Source: Phycisphaerales bacterium
GTDB taxonomy: Bacteria > Planctomycetota > Phycisphaerae > Phycisphaerales > UBA1924
NCBI GenBank assembly: GCA_019744815.1
Contig: JAIEUA010000011.1
Coordinates: 186,001 to 250,000 of the forward strand
DNA length: 64,000 nt
Reading direction: 5' to 3'
Below the pieces are notes generated by a model. That model was not told the origin of the DNA and made no database searches. It saw only the letters and a program-made list of their open reading frames with translations. The translations under genes were made by a program, and so were the position numbers. Shown here in pieces: positions 32,433-42,508 of this stretch. Within the stretch, counting starts at the first letter, position 1. Every line of letters starts with the position of its first letter.

Positions 32433-33285
32433 AGTCGACGAGGCCTTCGATCCAGCTCGGGCTGTGACACGCCGCGGCGTCGTGGAAGTTGACGCCGGTG
32501 CGGACCACCACGCGCTTGATGTTCTCCGCGACTCCGGCTCGGAGCAGCGTGGTCTCTTCCACGCTCAGGTTCGCGGCGTGCACCGCGTCGATGTCGCGGT
32601 GATCGGCGATGAACGGCAGCAACTCGGGGCGGAAGCCGGTGAGGATGTTGAGCACGCCGCCGGGCACGTCGCCGGTGGCGCAGGCTTCCGCGAGCACCGC
32701 CGCGGGCACGGGCGACGCGGTGCTGGCGAGGGCGACGACGGTGTTGCCGGCGCAGATCGCGGGTGCGACGAGCGAGACGAACCCCAAGAGCGGCGCTTCA
32801 TCGGGCGCGACGCAGGCGATGACGCCGGTCGGCTCGGGCGAGGTGAAGTTGTAGTACGGGCCCTGCACCGGGTTGTTGCAGCCCAAGACCTGGCTGTACT
32901 TGTCGGCCCAGCCGGCGAAGCAGACCAGGCGGTCGATCGAGGCGGTCACCTCGGCGTCGGCGTCGCCCTTCTTGATCTTTGAGTTGCCCTTCTTCTGGCC
33001 GACCTCGATGGCCTCGGCGAGCTCGCGGCGTTTGCCCTCGAGCATCTCGGCGACGCGGTAGAGGATCTGGCCGCGGAGATACGCGGTGGCACCCGACCAG
33101 CCGGGGAGCGCCTTGCGGGCGGACTCGACGGCGTCACGCAGGTCCTTGCGGCTGGAGTGGCAGAGGTGGGCAAAGACCGAGCCGTCGGCGGCCTTCACGA
33201 TCATCGACCGCCCGCTCTCGCTGCGCGGGAACTTGCCGTCGATGTAGAGCTTGTAGGTCTTGGCGACTTCGAGGCGGGTGGACAT
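32401..33285 (-). CDS. short aldehyde-dehydrogenase-family protein lacking the catalytic domain
   Basis: 294 residues from the ATG at 33285 (MSTRLEVAKTYKLYIDGKFP). It aligns with the N-terminal/NAD-binding part of aldehyde dehydrogenases (YIDGKFPRSESGRSM, PTGVIACVAPDEAPLLGFVS, CAGNTVVALASTASPVPAA, GDVPGGVLNILTGFRPEL) but ends where the catalytic Glu (LELGG) and Cys segments would begin: ENIKRVVVRTGVNFHDAAAC is followed by a short unrelated tail. Known: short ALDH paralogues exist beside full-length ones in ALDH16-like pairs; no full-length partner is in this window. Inferred: non-catalytic partner subunit or remnant. The 3' end overlaps the convergent membrane-protein gene by 32 bp. No ribosome binding site is obvious. 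Confidence 0.75.
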   Translation of the reverse strand: MSTRLEVAKTYKLYIDGKFPRSESGRSMIVKAADGSVFAHLCHSSRKDLRDAVESARKALPGWSGATAYLRGQILYRVAEMLEGKRRELAEAIEVGQKKGNSKIKKGDADAEVTASIDRLVCFAGWADKYSQVLGCNNPVQGPYYNFTSPEPTGVIACVAPDEAPLLGFVSLVAPAICAGNTVVALASTASPVPAAVLAEACATGDVPGGVLNILTGFRPELLPFIADHRDIDAVHAANLSVEETTLLRAGVAENIKRVVVRTGVNFHDAAACHSPSWIEGLVDFKTMWHPASA

Positions 33286-33327
33286 GGAGAGATTGTACAA
33301 GGGGACCACGCGGGACGTGCCGCAAGG

Positions 33328-33371
33328 GAGTAAGGCCCCAGCCCCGTGCGCACAGGGTTGGGGCCTTACTC
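33328..33371. repeat. 17-bp-stem palindrome (KAPTP family), copy 1
   Basis: Arms 33328-33344 and 33355-33371 pair with one mismatch around a CGTGCGCACA loop. The same loop/stem family recurs at 33385-33428, 34622-34661 and 34689-34728. In translation it appears as KAPTPCAQGWGL-like strings. Confidence 0.85.
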
Positions 33372-33384
33372 GCATCGCCGTTCT

Positions 33385-33428
33385 TCGCAAGGCCCCAACC
33401 CTGTGCGCGGGAGGCTGGGGCCTTGCGA
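33385..33428. repeat. palindrome (KAPTP family), copy 2
   Basis: Stem TCGCAAGGCCCCAACC at 33385-33400 pairs with 33413-33428 with one or two mismatches. 14 bp from copy 1. No T-tract follows on either strand, so it is treated as a repeat, not a terminator. Confidence 0.8.
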
Positions 33429-33550
33429 TCTTGCAGCGTCGTCGTTGTGCGCACAGGCGAGGCGCCTCTTCCGGGGCACCTCGCGAGATTCTCAGATTTT
33501 CGTAATCGCCCGCGGCCATTGGGGCTGCGTGCGAAACCACGCTCGCCCAA

Positions 33551-33578
33551 CGTCACGCTTGTGCGCACAAACGTGACG
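33551..33578. repeat. small palindrome around GTGCGCAC
   Basis: CGTCACG (33551-33557) and CGTGACG (33572-33578) flank GTGCGCAC (33561-33568). GTGCGCAC recurs in the loops of the four KAPTP palindromes and near 33452, suggesting a shared recognition unit. Confidence 0.6.
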
Positions 33579-33821
33579 CACGGCCCCTTTGTGGAGGGGC
33601 GCTGTGTGCGCCCGGGTCCGGGCGCTGCCCGGCGTCGACATCCTGGCCGCGTGGCGAACGCTGCGACCTTGACTCTGCCGCTCATCACCACCGAGCGGCT
33701 TGAGAGAAAGAGGACGCAGTGGCCGCACGCGGCTGCGCTCGCGGCGCGAGCGACGCGCTTGAACGTGCGCCGCAAAGCGACTTCTCGCGACGCCGGTCGA
33801 CGTGCGCGTCGGTGTGGCGTC

Positions 33822-34019
33822 GAGTGGCCATCGACTGGCATTCGGGCGACCACCGGGTGGCCACCGAGTGGCCGTCGGGTTGCCTTCGAGATGCCACCGA
33901 GTTGCCATCGAGTTGTCGTCGAGTGGACACCGAGTTGTCTTCGAGTGGCCATCGAGTGACCATCGAGTTGTCCTCGAGTGGCCCTCGAGTAGCACTCGAA
34001 TTGCCCTCGACTCCCCTTC
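33822..34019. repeat. 18 tandem copies of an 11-bp unit
   Basis: 198 bp consisting of 18 imperfect 11-mers of consensus GAGTKGCCATC (for example GAGTGGCCATC, GAGTTGTCGTC, GAGTTGCCATC, GAGTGGCCCTC). The spacing is exact throughout while individual bases vary. An earlier degenerate unit (GGTGTGGCGTC, 33811-33821) precedes it. Because 11 is not a multiple of 3, all three frames on each strand stay open and encode 11-residue repeats (minus strand: ATRRQLDGNSV and similar), but no gene with a supported start reads through. Noncoding by preference. Confidence 0.9.
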
Positions 34020-34042
34020 AACTCGTCCGGCCCCCTGCTTTC

Positions 34043-34574
34043 CGCCCGGAGGGCGCACGACCGTTGCCGGCAGATTCATCTGCCGGTGAGTGGACCACCA
34101 TTTCTTCTTATTGCCTTTCTGTCTTCCCGCCCCGGAGGGGCGGACGAGTCCCGCCTCGCGGAAAACATCGTCGACGCTCGCATCCTCGCTGTGCGGCAAG
34201 TCGCCTGGCAGGAGTGCTCCGGCGGCTTCACCGTCAGCAAGTCCAGCGTGCCCAAGTTGGTTGAGTACATCCAGCAGCAGAAGGACCATCACAGCCGCAC
34301 GTGGTTCGTGGATGAGTTCATGCAGGTCCTGCGGGCGCATGGTGAAGGTGCGAGCGTGGATGATGTGTTCCGTGAAGGGTGACTCGTCCGCCCCTCCGGG
34401 GCGGGAAGAAAGGGTGGGAAGAAGGGAATGGGGGGACTGCTGACCGGCAGATGAATCTGCCGGCAACAGTCGTGCGCCCCTCCGGGGCGGGAAGACAGAA
34501 ACACAGGGAGAACGAAGATGGGGTCGTGTACCGGCAGATGATCTGTCGGCAACGGTCGTCCGCCCTCCGGGCGG
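34043..34574. mobile_element. REP-like palindrome cluster around a Y1-transposase remnant
   Basis: Repeat units: ACCGGCAGATGAATCTGCCG-type palindromes at 34063-34087 (inverted), 34443-34463 and 34530-34550, each adjacent to a GC hairpin of type CGCCCCTCCGGGGCG (34043-34054, 34477-34491, 34560-34574) and further GC hairpins at 34126-34143 and 34388-34404. The outer part of each side is inverted: about 70 bp from 34123 rightwards matches the reverse complement of about 34335-34405, including the last about 16 codons of the transposase tail. This is a fold-back arrangement of REP sequences with part of their presumed transposase. Confidence 0.75.
34141..34382 (+). pseudogene. C-terminal remnant of a Y1 (IS200-like/REP-associated) transposase
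   Basis: On the plus strand the open frame ending at 34382 reads VAWQECSGGFTVSKSSVPKL, then EYIQQQKDHHSRTWFVDEF and LRAHGEGASVDDVFREG. This matches the C-terminus of Y1 transposases, where the pattern is WQ.GYGAFTVS, then YI..Q..HH, then F..EF...L...G. The HUH motif and catalytic Tyr region of the N-terminal two-thirds is absent; upstream of VAWQ the frame is repeat sequence. So it is a non-functional tail of about 65 residues held between REP-like palindromes. Confidence 0.8.
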
Positions 34575-34621
34575 CGGAGCGAGCGGGCACGCGGAGGTGT
34601 GCCGCTCCCGGCGCGTTGCTC

Positions 34622-34661
34622 GTAAGGCCCCAACCCCGTGCGCACAGGGTTGGGGCCTTAC
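34622..34661. repeat. perfect 15-bp-stem palindrome (KAPTP family), copy 3
   Basis: GTAAGGCCCCAACCC (34622-34636), loop CGTGCGCACA, exact reverse complement at 34647-34661. Confidence 0.88.
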
Positions 34662-34688
34662 GAACAGCGAGGGTGGACCGCGTTTCTG

Positions 34689-34728
34689 GCAAGGCTCCAA
34701 CCCCCGTGCGCGAGGGTTGGGGCCTTGC
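34689..34728. repeat. palindrome (KAPTP family), copy 4
   Basis: GCAAGGCTCCAACCC (34689-34703), loop CCGTGCGCGA, arm 34714-34728 with one mismatch. Copies 3 and 4 mirror the paired arrangement of copies 1 and 2 on the other side of the repeat island. Confidence 0.85.
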
Positions 34729-34931
34729 GTTCCGGCTGTCGCTGGATCGCTGCCGCCGACCCGAAGCGCCGGCGGCGATGGTGATCGAAGTGCGACTCTC
34801 ACCGCGCTAAACTGGGTGCGTTGGGCCGGAGTCGGCGGGGCCTGGAAGGCCCCGCCCCCGTGGGACTGGTCCCGCTCCACCCCATCACGGCCCCACTGCT
34901 TCACACCACACTTCCACCACGAGATTCACCC

Positions 34932-36158
34932 ATGCCCAAGAAGACCATCGCTCACATCGACGTCAAAGGCAAGAAAGTCCTCATCCGCGTCGACTTCAAC
35001 GTGCCGCTCGAGGACGGCAAGATCACCGACGAGACCCGCATCAAGGCGGCGCTGCCCACCATCAAGAGCGTGCTCGACCGCGGCGGGTCGGCGATCCTGA
35101 TGTCGCACCTTGGTCGTCCGGAGGGCAAGGGCTTCGAGGGCGAGTACTCGCTCGCCCCGGTCGCCAAGCGGCTCGATGAGATCCTGGGTCTGGGTGGGGG
35201 CAAGAACGTCGCGTTCCCCAGCCAGGACTGCGTGGACGACAAGGCCGCCGCCGCCGTCGCGGCGATGAAGCCCGGCGATGTCGTGCTGCTCGAGAACCTG
35301 CGCTTCCACAAGGCCGAGAAGAAGGGCGATCCGGCGTTCAGCGCCAAACTCGCGGCGTACGCCGACGTGTACGTGAACGACGCCTTCGGCACCTGCCACC
35401 GCCCCGAGGCGTCGATGGTCGGCGTGCCCAAGGCTCTCGGCAACAAGCCCAAGGTCTCGGGCTTCCTCGTTGAGAAGGAGATCAAGTATCTCGACAACGT
35501 GCTCGCCGCTCCGGCCAAGCCGTTCGTCGTCGTCCTGGGCGGCGCGAAGGTCAGCGACAAGATGGCCGCGATCGAGCACCTGCTCCCGAAGGCTGACGCG
35601 GTGCTGGTCGGCGGCGCGATGGCGTACACGTTCCTGAAGGCCAAGGGCAAGCAAGTCGGCAACTCGCGGGTCGAGGAAGACCGCCTCGGTGACGCCAAGC
35701 GGGCGCTCGACCTTGCCGCGAAGCTGAAGTCGGAGCTCTACCTCCCCGTCGATCACGTCTGCGGCAACGAGTTCAGCGAGCACCCGTCCGACGTCGAGGT
35801 CTTCGAGAACGACGCCGGCGGCATCAAGCCCGGCTTCATGGGCCTGGACATCGGCCCAAAGACCCAGGCGATCTACGCCGGCGTGCTGCGCAAGGCCAAG
35901 ACGATCGTCTGGAACGGCCCGATGGGTGTCTTCGAGTGGGGCGCGTTCGCCGTCGGCACCAAGACCGTCGCCAAGGCGATCGTCGAAGCGACCGGCGCGG
36001 GCGGCACCAGCATCGTCGGCGGCGGCGACAGCGCCGCGGCCGTCGAACAGTTCGGTCTCGCCGACAAGTTCAGCCACGTGTCGACCGGCGGCGGCGCAAG
36101 CCTCGAGATGCTCGAGGGCAAGAAGTTCGAGTCGGTGGCGGTGCTGGACGAGGCGTGA
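34932..36158 (+). CDS. pgk: phosphoglycerate kinase
   Basis: 408 residues from the ATG at 34932 ([20 protein letters not shown]). Signatures: [105 protein letters not shown] and [13 protein letters not shown] (nucleotide-binding end). Catalyses 1,3-bisphosphoglycerate plus ADP to 3-phosphoglycerate plus ATP. A strong terminator follows at once, and the 5' side is the repeat island, so it is monocistronic. Upstream in-frame Met (34821) is rejected because it would add repeat-derived residues. Confidence 0.96.
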   Translation: MPKKTIAHIDVKGKKVLIRVDFNVPLEDGKITDETRIKAALPTIKSVLDRGGSAILMSHLGRPEGKGFEGEYSLAPVAKRLDEILGLGGGKNVAFPSQDCVDDKAAAAVAAMKPGDVVLLENLRFHKAEKKGDPAFSAKLAAYADVYVNDAFGTCHRPEASMVGVPKALGNKPKVSGFLVEKEIKYLDNVLAAPAKPFVVVLGGAKVSDKMAAIEHLLPKADAVLVGGAMAYTFLKAKGKQVGNSRVEEDRLGDAKRALDLAAKLKSELYLPVDHVCGNEFSEHPSDVEVFENDAGGIKPGFMGLDIGPKTQAIYAGVLRKAKTIVWNGPMGVFEWGAFAVGTKTVAKAIVEATGAGGTSIVGGGDSAAAVEQFGLADKFSHVSTGGGASLEMLEGKKFESVAVLDEA

Positions 36159-36183
36159 ACGGCTCTCACGTTGTGATGAAATG

Positions 36184-36217
36184 AAAAGCCCCGGCTCGCG
36201 CGAGCCGGGGCTTTTTC
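36184..36217 (+). terminator. rho-independent terminator of pgk
   Basis: Perfect 15-bp stem (arms 36184-36198 and 36201-36215, core AGCCCCGGCTCG) followed by a TTTTT run, 26 bp after the pgk stop. Confidence 0.9.
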
Positions 36218-36241
36218 TTGGCGTCATCGAAGCAAGTGCTT

Positions 36242-36375
36242 GGTGCCACCAGTCCGCCGTGGCTCGGCACGGCGCGACTGGTGCGGGATGGATGTTGCGT
36301 CCGAGTCCTGACACGCGCCGCGTGACCGAAGCGACATCACCAGTCGCGCCCCAAAGCGGGCGGACTGGTGGCACC
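36242..36375. mobile_element. 134-bp MITE-like element, copy 1
   Basis: Perfect 17-bp terminal inverted repeats (GGTGCCACCAGTCCGCC / GGCGGACTGGTGGCACC) with nested inner inverted repeats (GGCGCGACTGGTG / CACCAGTCGCGCC). No coding capacity. Copy 2 at 36753-36886 is the same length and orientation with about ten base differences. Confidence 0.9.
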
Positions 36376-36418
36376 CGGCGAAGCACGGACTCGAAGCACG
36401 TCTGATATTGTTTCCAGA

Positions 36419-36742
36419 ATGAGCTCTCGCACGCGACAGTCGTTGCCGTTCGCAGTTCGCCAGGGCCTCGTGATCGGCGCGTGTCTCGCAGCGAACGGCG
36501 TCATTGCGTCGCAGTTCCGGCTCGATCATGCGGTGGGCATGATCCGCCTCATGGGCATCGGTATCACGCTGTTCGTCGGAGCGCTGGTCGTGCTCGAGTT
36601 GTCGTTCCGCGAGATCGACCGTGAGGACGGCACATCGACCCCGAATGCGAAGAGAGATCTGTCCAGAGCTTTCTCAAAGTCGATCGGCTTTCTCCTCGTC
36701 CTCGCCGCGCTCTCGTTCCTGACCTGCGCGGCTCCCCTGTAG
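36419..36742 (+). CDS. small membrane protein between two MITE-like elements
   Basis: 107 residues from ATG 36419 (MSSRTRQSLPFAVRQGLVIG); an in-frame ATG at 36368 lies in the MITE and is rejected. Three hydrophobic segments (GLVIGACLAANGVIASQF, MIRLMGIGITLFVGALVVLE, IGFLLVLAALSFLTCAA) with a charged middle loop (REIDREDGTSTPNAKRD). No family recognised. It stands on the plus strand between copies 1 and 2 of a 134-bp repeat, 43 and 10 bp away respectively. Whether it is cargo or a bystander cannot be told. Confidence 0.55.
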   Translation: MSSRTRQSLPFAVRQGLVIGACLAANGVIASQFRLDHAVGMIRLMGIGITLFVGALVVLELSFREIDREDGTSTPNAKRDLSRAFSKSIGFLLVLAALSFLTCAAPL

Positions 36743-36752
36743 TCCAATGACC

Positions 36753-36886
36753 GGTGCCACCAGTCCGCCGTGGCTCGGCACGGCGCGACTGGTGCGGGAT
36801 GGATGTTGCATCCGAGCCCTGACACGGCCCGCGTGATCGACGCGAAATCACCAGTCGCGCCCCAAAGCGGGCGGACTGGTGGCACC
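36753..36886. mobile_element. 134-bp MITE-like element, copy 2
   Basis: Same 17-bp terminal inverted repeats and internal stem as copy 1. Its right end is 34 bp from the aspS stop (minus strand). Confidence 0.9.
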
Positions 36887-36920
36887 GATCTCGTGTCACC
36901 GACCTTGTCGGACCCTTCGC

Positions 36921-38777
36921 TTACGTCTTCGGTCCCGTCCACGTGCTCGCCACGTGCAGGTCTTTCAACTGCTGCGGCGTCACGGGCGACGGGGCCTTCG
37001 TCATGAGGTCCGCGCCCGTCTGCGTCTTGGGGAACGCGATGACGTCGCGGATGTTGTCGGTGCCGACGAAGTTCATGATCAGGCGGTCGAAACCGAACGC
37101 GATGCCCGCGTGCGGCGGGGCGCCGAACTTCAGGGCCTTCAGCAGGAACGAGAACTTCTCTTCCGCCTGCTGCGGCGTCAGGCCCAAGAGCTGGAACACC
37201 TTGCTCTGCACCGCACCGTCGTGGATGCGGACCGAGCCGCCGGCGATCTCCTGGCCGTTGAGCACGATGTCGTAGCCCGCGCTGACGATCGACTCGATGG
37301 TGACGTCGTCGTCCACGCTGGCGTTGACGAAGGCCGCGGCCTGGTCGTCGCGGGGCGCGGTGAACGGGTGGTGCATCGCGATCCAATTGCCCGTGTCCTT
37401 GTTCTTCTCGAACATCGGGAAGTCGACGACGATGAGGAAGTTCCACGGCCCGCCCTCGGCGCCGGGCTTGGGCACCACGCCCATGTCGCGGGCGATCTTC
37501 TGCCGCAGCTCGCCCGCGGCCTTGGTCGCGATGGCGTAGGTGTCGGCGAGGAAGAAGACCGTGTCGCCGGGCTGGAGGCCCAGAGCGGCAAACAAGTCGG
37601 CCTTCAGCGACTCAAGGAACTTGGCGATGCCGGTCTCGAACGCGCCGGAGGCGTTGACCTTGACCATGGCCGCACCGCCAGCACCGAAGCCCTTGACGAA
37701 CTCGGTGTAGCCGTCGGTGATCTTGCGGGTGAGCTTCTCCGCGCCGCCGGGGACGCGGATGGCCTTGACCACGCCGCGCTGGCTGTTGAAGCGCGGGCGA
37801 TCGGCGCCCTTGGCGAGCGCGTCCTTGAAGACGCCGAAGTCGCTCTTGGCGACGACCTCGGAGATGTCCTTGATCTTGAGGTCGTAGCGCGTGTCTGGAC
37901 GGTCGATGCCATAGTCCTCCATCGCCTCGCGGTACGGCATGCGCTTGATCGGCGGGACGTCGTAGCCGCACATGTCCTTCCACAGGCGACGGACGAATCC
38001 TTCCATCATCTCGATGACGTGCTCGCGGCGGACGAACGACATCTCCAAGTCGATCTGCGTGAACTCGGCCTGGCGGTCGGCACGCGGGTCCTCGTCGCGG
38101 AAGCAGCGGCAGATCTGCAGGTAGCGATCGGCGCCGGCGACCATCAGGATCTGCTTGAAAAGCTGCGGGCTCTGCGGCAGCGCATACCACTCACCGGGCT
38201 GATGCCGGCTGGGGACGAGGAACTCGCGGGCGCCCTCGGGCGTGGACTTGTAGAGGATCGGCGTCTCGATCTCGAGGAAGCCGTTGTCGTAGAAGTAGTC
38301 GCGGGTGACCTTGAGGGCCTTGGCGCGGGTGCCGAGGATGTGCTGCATCTTGGGGCGACGCAGGTCGAGGTAGCGGTGCTCGAGGCGGAGCTCCTCGTTG
38401 GGGAGCTTGCCGCCCTGGGGGTTGTCGTCGGGCAGGAACGGGGGCGTCTCGGACTTGTTGAGGACCTCGAGTTCCTCGCAGACGACCTCGATCTTGCCGG
38501 TGGCGAGCTTGGGGTTCTCGCCGCCGGTGCGGATGCGGACCTTGCCCTTGACGGCGAGGACGTCTTCGTGGCGGAGCTTGTCGGCGGTGTCGAGAATGGC
38601 CTTGCGGGAGTCCTCGCCGTCGAAGACGACCTGGGTGAGGCCGAAGCGGTCGCGGAGGTCGACAAAGACCAGGCCGGTGCCGTGGCCGCGGTAGGAGTGG
38701 ACCCAACCGTTCAGGGTGACGGTCTGGCCGACGTGGGAGTCGCGGAGTTCGCCGCAGGTGTGAGAGCGCCGGAGCAT
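36921..38777 (-). CDS. aspS: aspartyl-tRNA synthetase, bacterial type
   Basis: 618 residues, ATG 38777 preceded by AAAGGAA. Domain order: OB-fold anticodon-binding domain (about 1-110, GWVHSYRGHGTGLVFVDLRD), class II catalytic core with motif 1 region (LEIETPILYKSTPEGAREF), QSPQLFKQILMVAG, motif 2 CRCFRDEDPRADRQAEFTQ, an inserted GAD domain (about 300-420) and motif 3 GIAFGFDRLIMNF. It charges tRNA-Asp; the GAD domain marks the bacterial form, which may be non-discriminating (Asp/Asn) where Asn-tRNA is made by transamidation, but that is not decided here. Single gene; divergent from the ECF sigma factor gene 219 bp away. Confidence 0.96.
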   Translation of the reverse strand: MLRRSHTCGELRDSHVGQTVTLNGWVHSYRGHGTGLVFVDLRDRFGLTQVVFDGEDSRKAILDTADKLRHEDVLAVKGKVRIRTGGENPKLATGKIEVVCEELEVLNKSETPPFLPDDNPQGGKLPNEELRLEHRYLDLRRPKMQHILGTRAKALKVTRDYFYDNGFLEIETPILYKSTPEGAREFLVPSRHQPGEWYALPQSPQLFKQILMVAGADRYLQICRCFRDEDPRADRQAEFTQIDLEMSFVRREHVIEMMEGFVRRLWKDMCGYDVPPIKRMPYREAMEDYGIDRPDTRYDLKIKDISEVVAKSDFGVFKDALAKGADRPRFNSQRGVVKAIRVPGGAEKLTRKITDGYTEFVKGFGAGGAAMVKVNASGAFETGIAKFLESLKADLFAALGLQPGDTVFFLADTYAIATKAAGELRQKIARDMGVVPKPGAEGGPWNFLIVVDFPMFEKNKDTGNWIAMHHPFTAPRDDQAAAFVNASVDDDVTIESIVSAGYDIVLNGQEIAGGSVRIHDGAVQSKVFQLLGLTPQQAEEKFSFLLKALKFGAPPHAGIAFGFDRLIMNFVGTDNIRDVIAFPKTQTGADLMTKAPSPVTPQQLKDLHVASTWTGPKT

Positions 38778-38996
38778 GGATTCCTTTCCGAGAAACAGCC
38801 CCCAAGGGAGGGCAAAAACGGACGGGGAGTATAGGAATGGACGGGGCCGAGAACGCGCGGAAACGGCCTGTGTTGGGGTGACCGGGGTCCGGGCGAAAGC
38901 GGTTTCAGCGTGGCGAGGCCGGTGAATCGGGTGAGTCGGGGGATTGCTGTATCGACCCCGGGGAATCCGTGGTAGACTGCCCTTGGGAGTTGATCG

Positions 38997-39601
38997 ATGA
39001 CCAGCGAGGCCATTTTCGCCACGCGGACGACCACGCGCTTACTGGACGCGTTGCGCGATGCCGCCAACGAGCCCGCGTGGCAGCACATGGATCAACGGTT
39101 CCGCCCGGTCATCGCGGGTTTGGCCAAGCGGCTCGGCTTGTCGCACTCCGACGCCGATGAGGTGGCCCAGCAAACGCTCGCCGAGTTCGTGCACGCCTAT
39201 CGCGACGGACGCTACGACCGCGGCAAGGGGCGGCTGAGCTCGTGGATCCTGGGCATCGCGCACCACCAGACGCTGCGAGTGCTCCGCAATCAGGCCCGGG
39301 GCCGCACCGAGGCGACGCCGCTGACGGAGGTCGCGGACGAGTCGTCGCTCCGCTCGATCTGGGTGGACGAACGCGATCGGAGCATTCTCGCGCGAGCGAT
39401 GTCGCTCATCCGTGACGAGTCGGCGATCGACGACCGGACGCTGACCGCCTTCGAGCTCGTCGGACTCCGCGGCGTGCCCGCGGTGCAGGCGGCCGAGCAG
39501 TGCAAGATGACCATCGAGCAGGTGTACGTCGCCAAGAGCCGAGTCGCGAAGCGGCTCAAGGAGCTGGTGGAAGAGATGACCCGCGCGTTCGAGGAGGACG
39601 T

Positions 39602-39605
<4 letters not shown>
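38997..39605 (+). CDS. ECF-type RNA polymerase sigma factor
   Basis: 202 residues, ATG 38997. The sigma-2 region is clear: RFRPVIAGLAKRLGLSHSDA, DEVAQQTLAEFVHAYRDGRY, GRLSSWILGIAHHQTLRVLR. The sigma-4 region at about 140-195 holds a helix-turn-helix (LVGLRGVPAVQAAEQCKMTI, then QVYVAKSRVAKRLKELV). The stop overlaps the start of the following kinase gene (GTGA), so the two are translationally coupled. Known: planctomycetes have ECF groups genetically linked to Ser/Thr kinases. Inferred: activity is controlled by the kinase product next door. Its target promoters are unknown. Confidence 0.9.
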
Positions 39606-42502
<2,897 letters not shown>

Positions 42503-42508
42503 TCGCGA

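Noticed and set aside
33328..33428. Terminators for the short aldehyde dehydrogenase or neighbours
   Set aside because: The palindromes lack T-tracts on both strands and occur in pairs far from any gene end, so they are listed as repeats.
33822..34019. CRISPR array
   Set aside because: Units are 11 bp, adjacent and imperfect, with no spacers and no cas genes.
34045..34904. Minus-strand gene across the repeat island
   Set aside because: The frame is open only because of the 11-bp array and palindromes; no domain and no conserved start.
36368..36418. Upstream start for the small membrane protein
   Set aside because: It would begin inside the MITE-like repeat and add residues without a conserved pattern.
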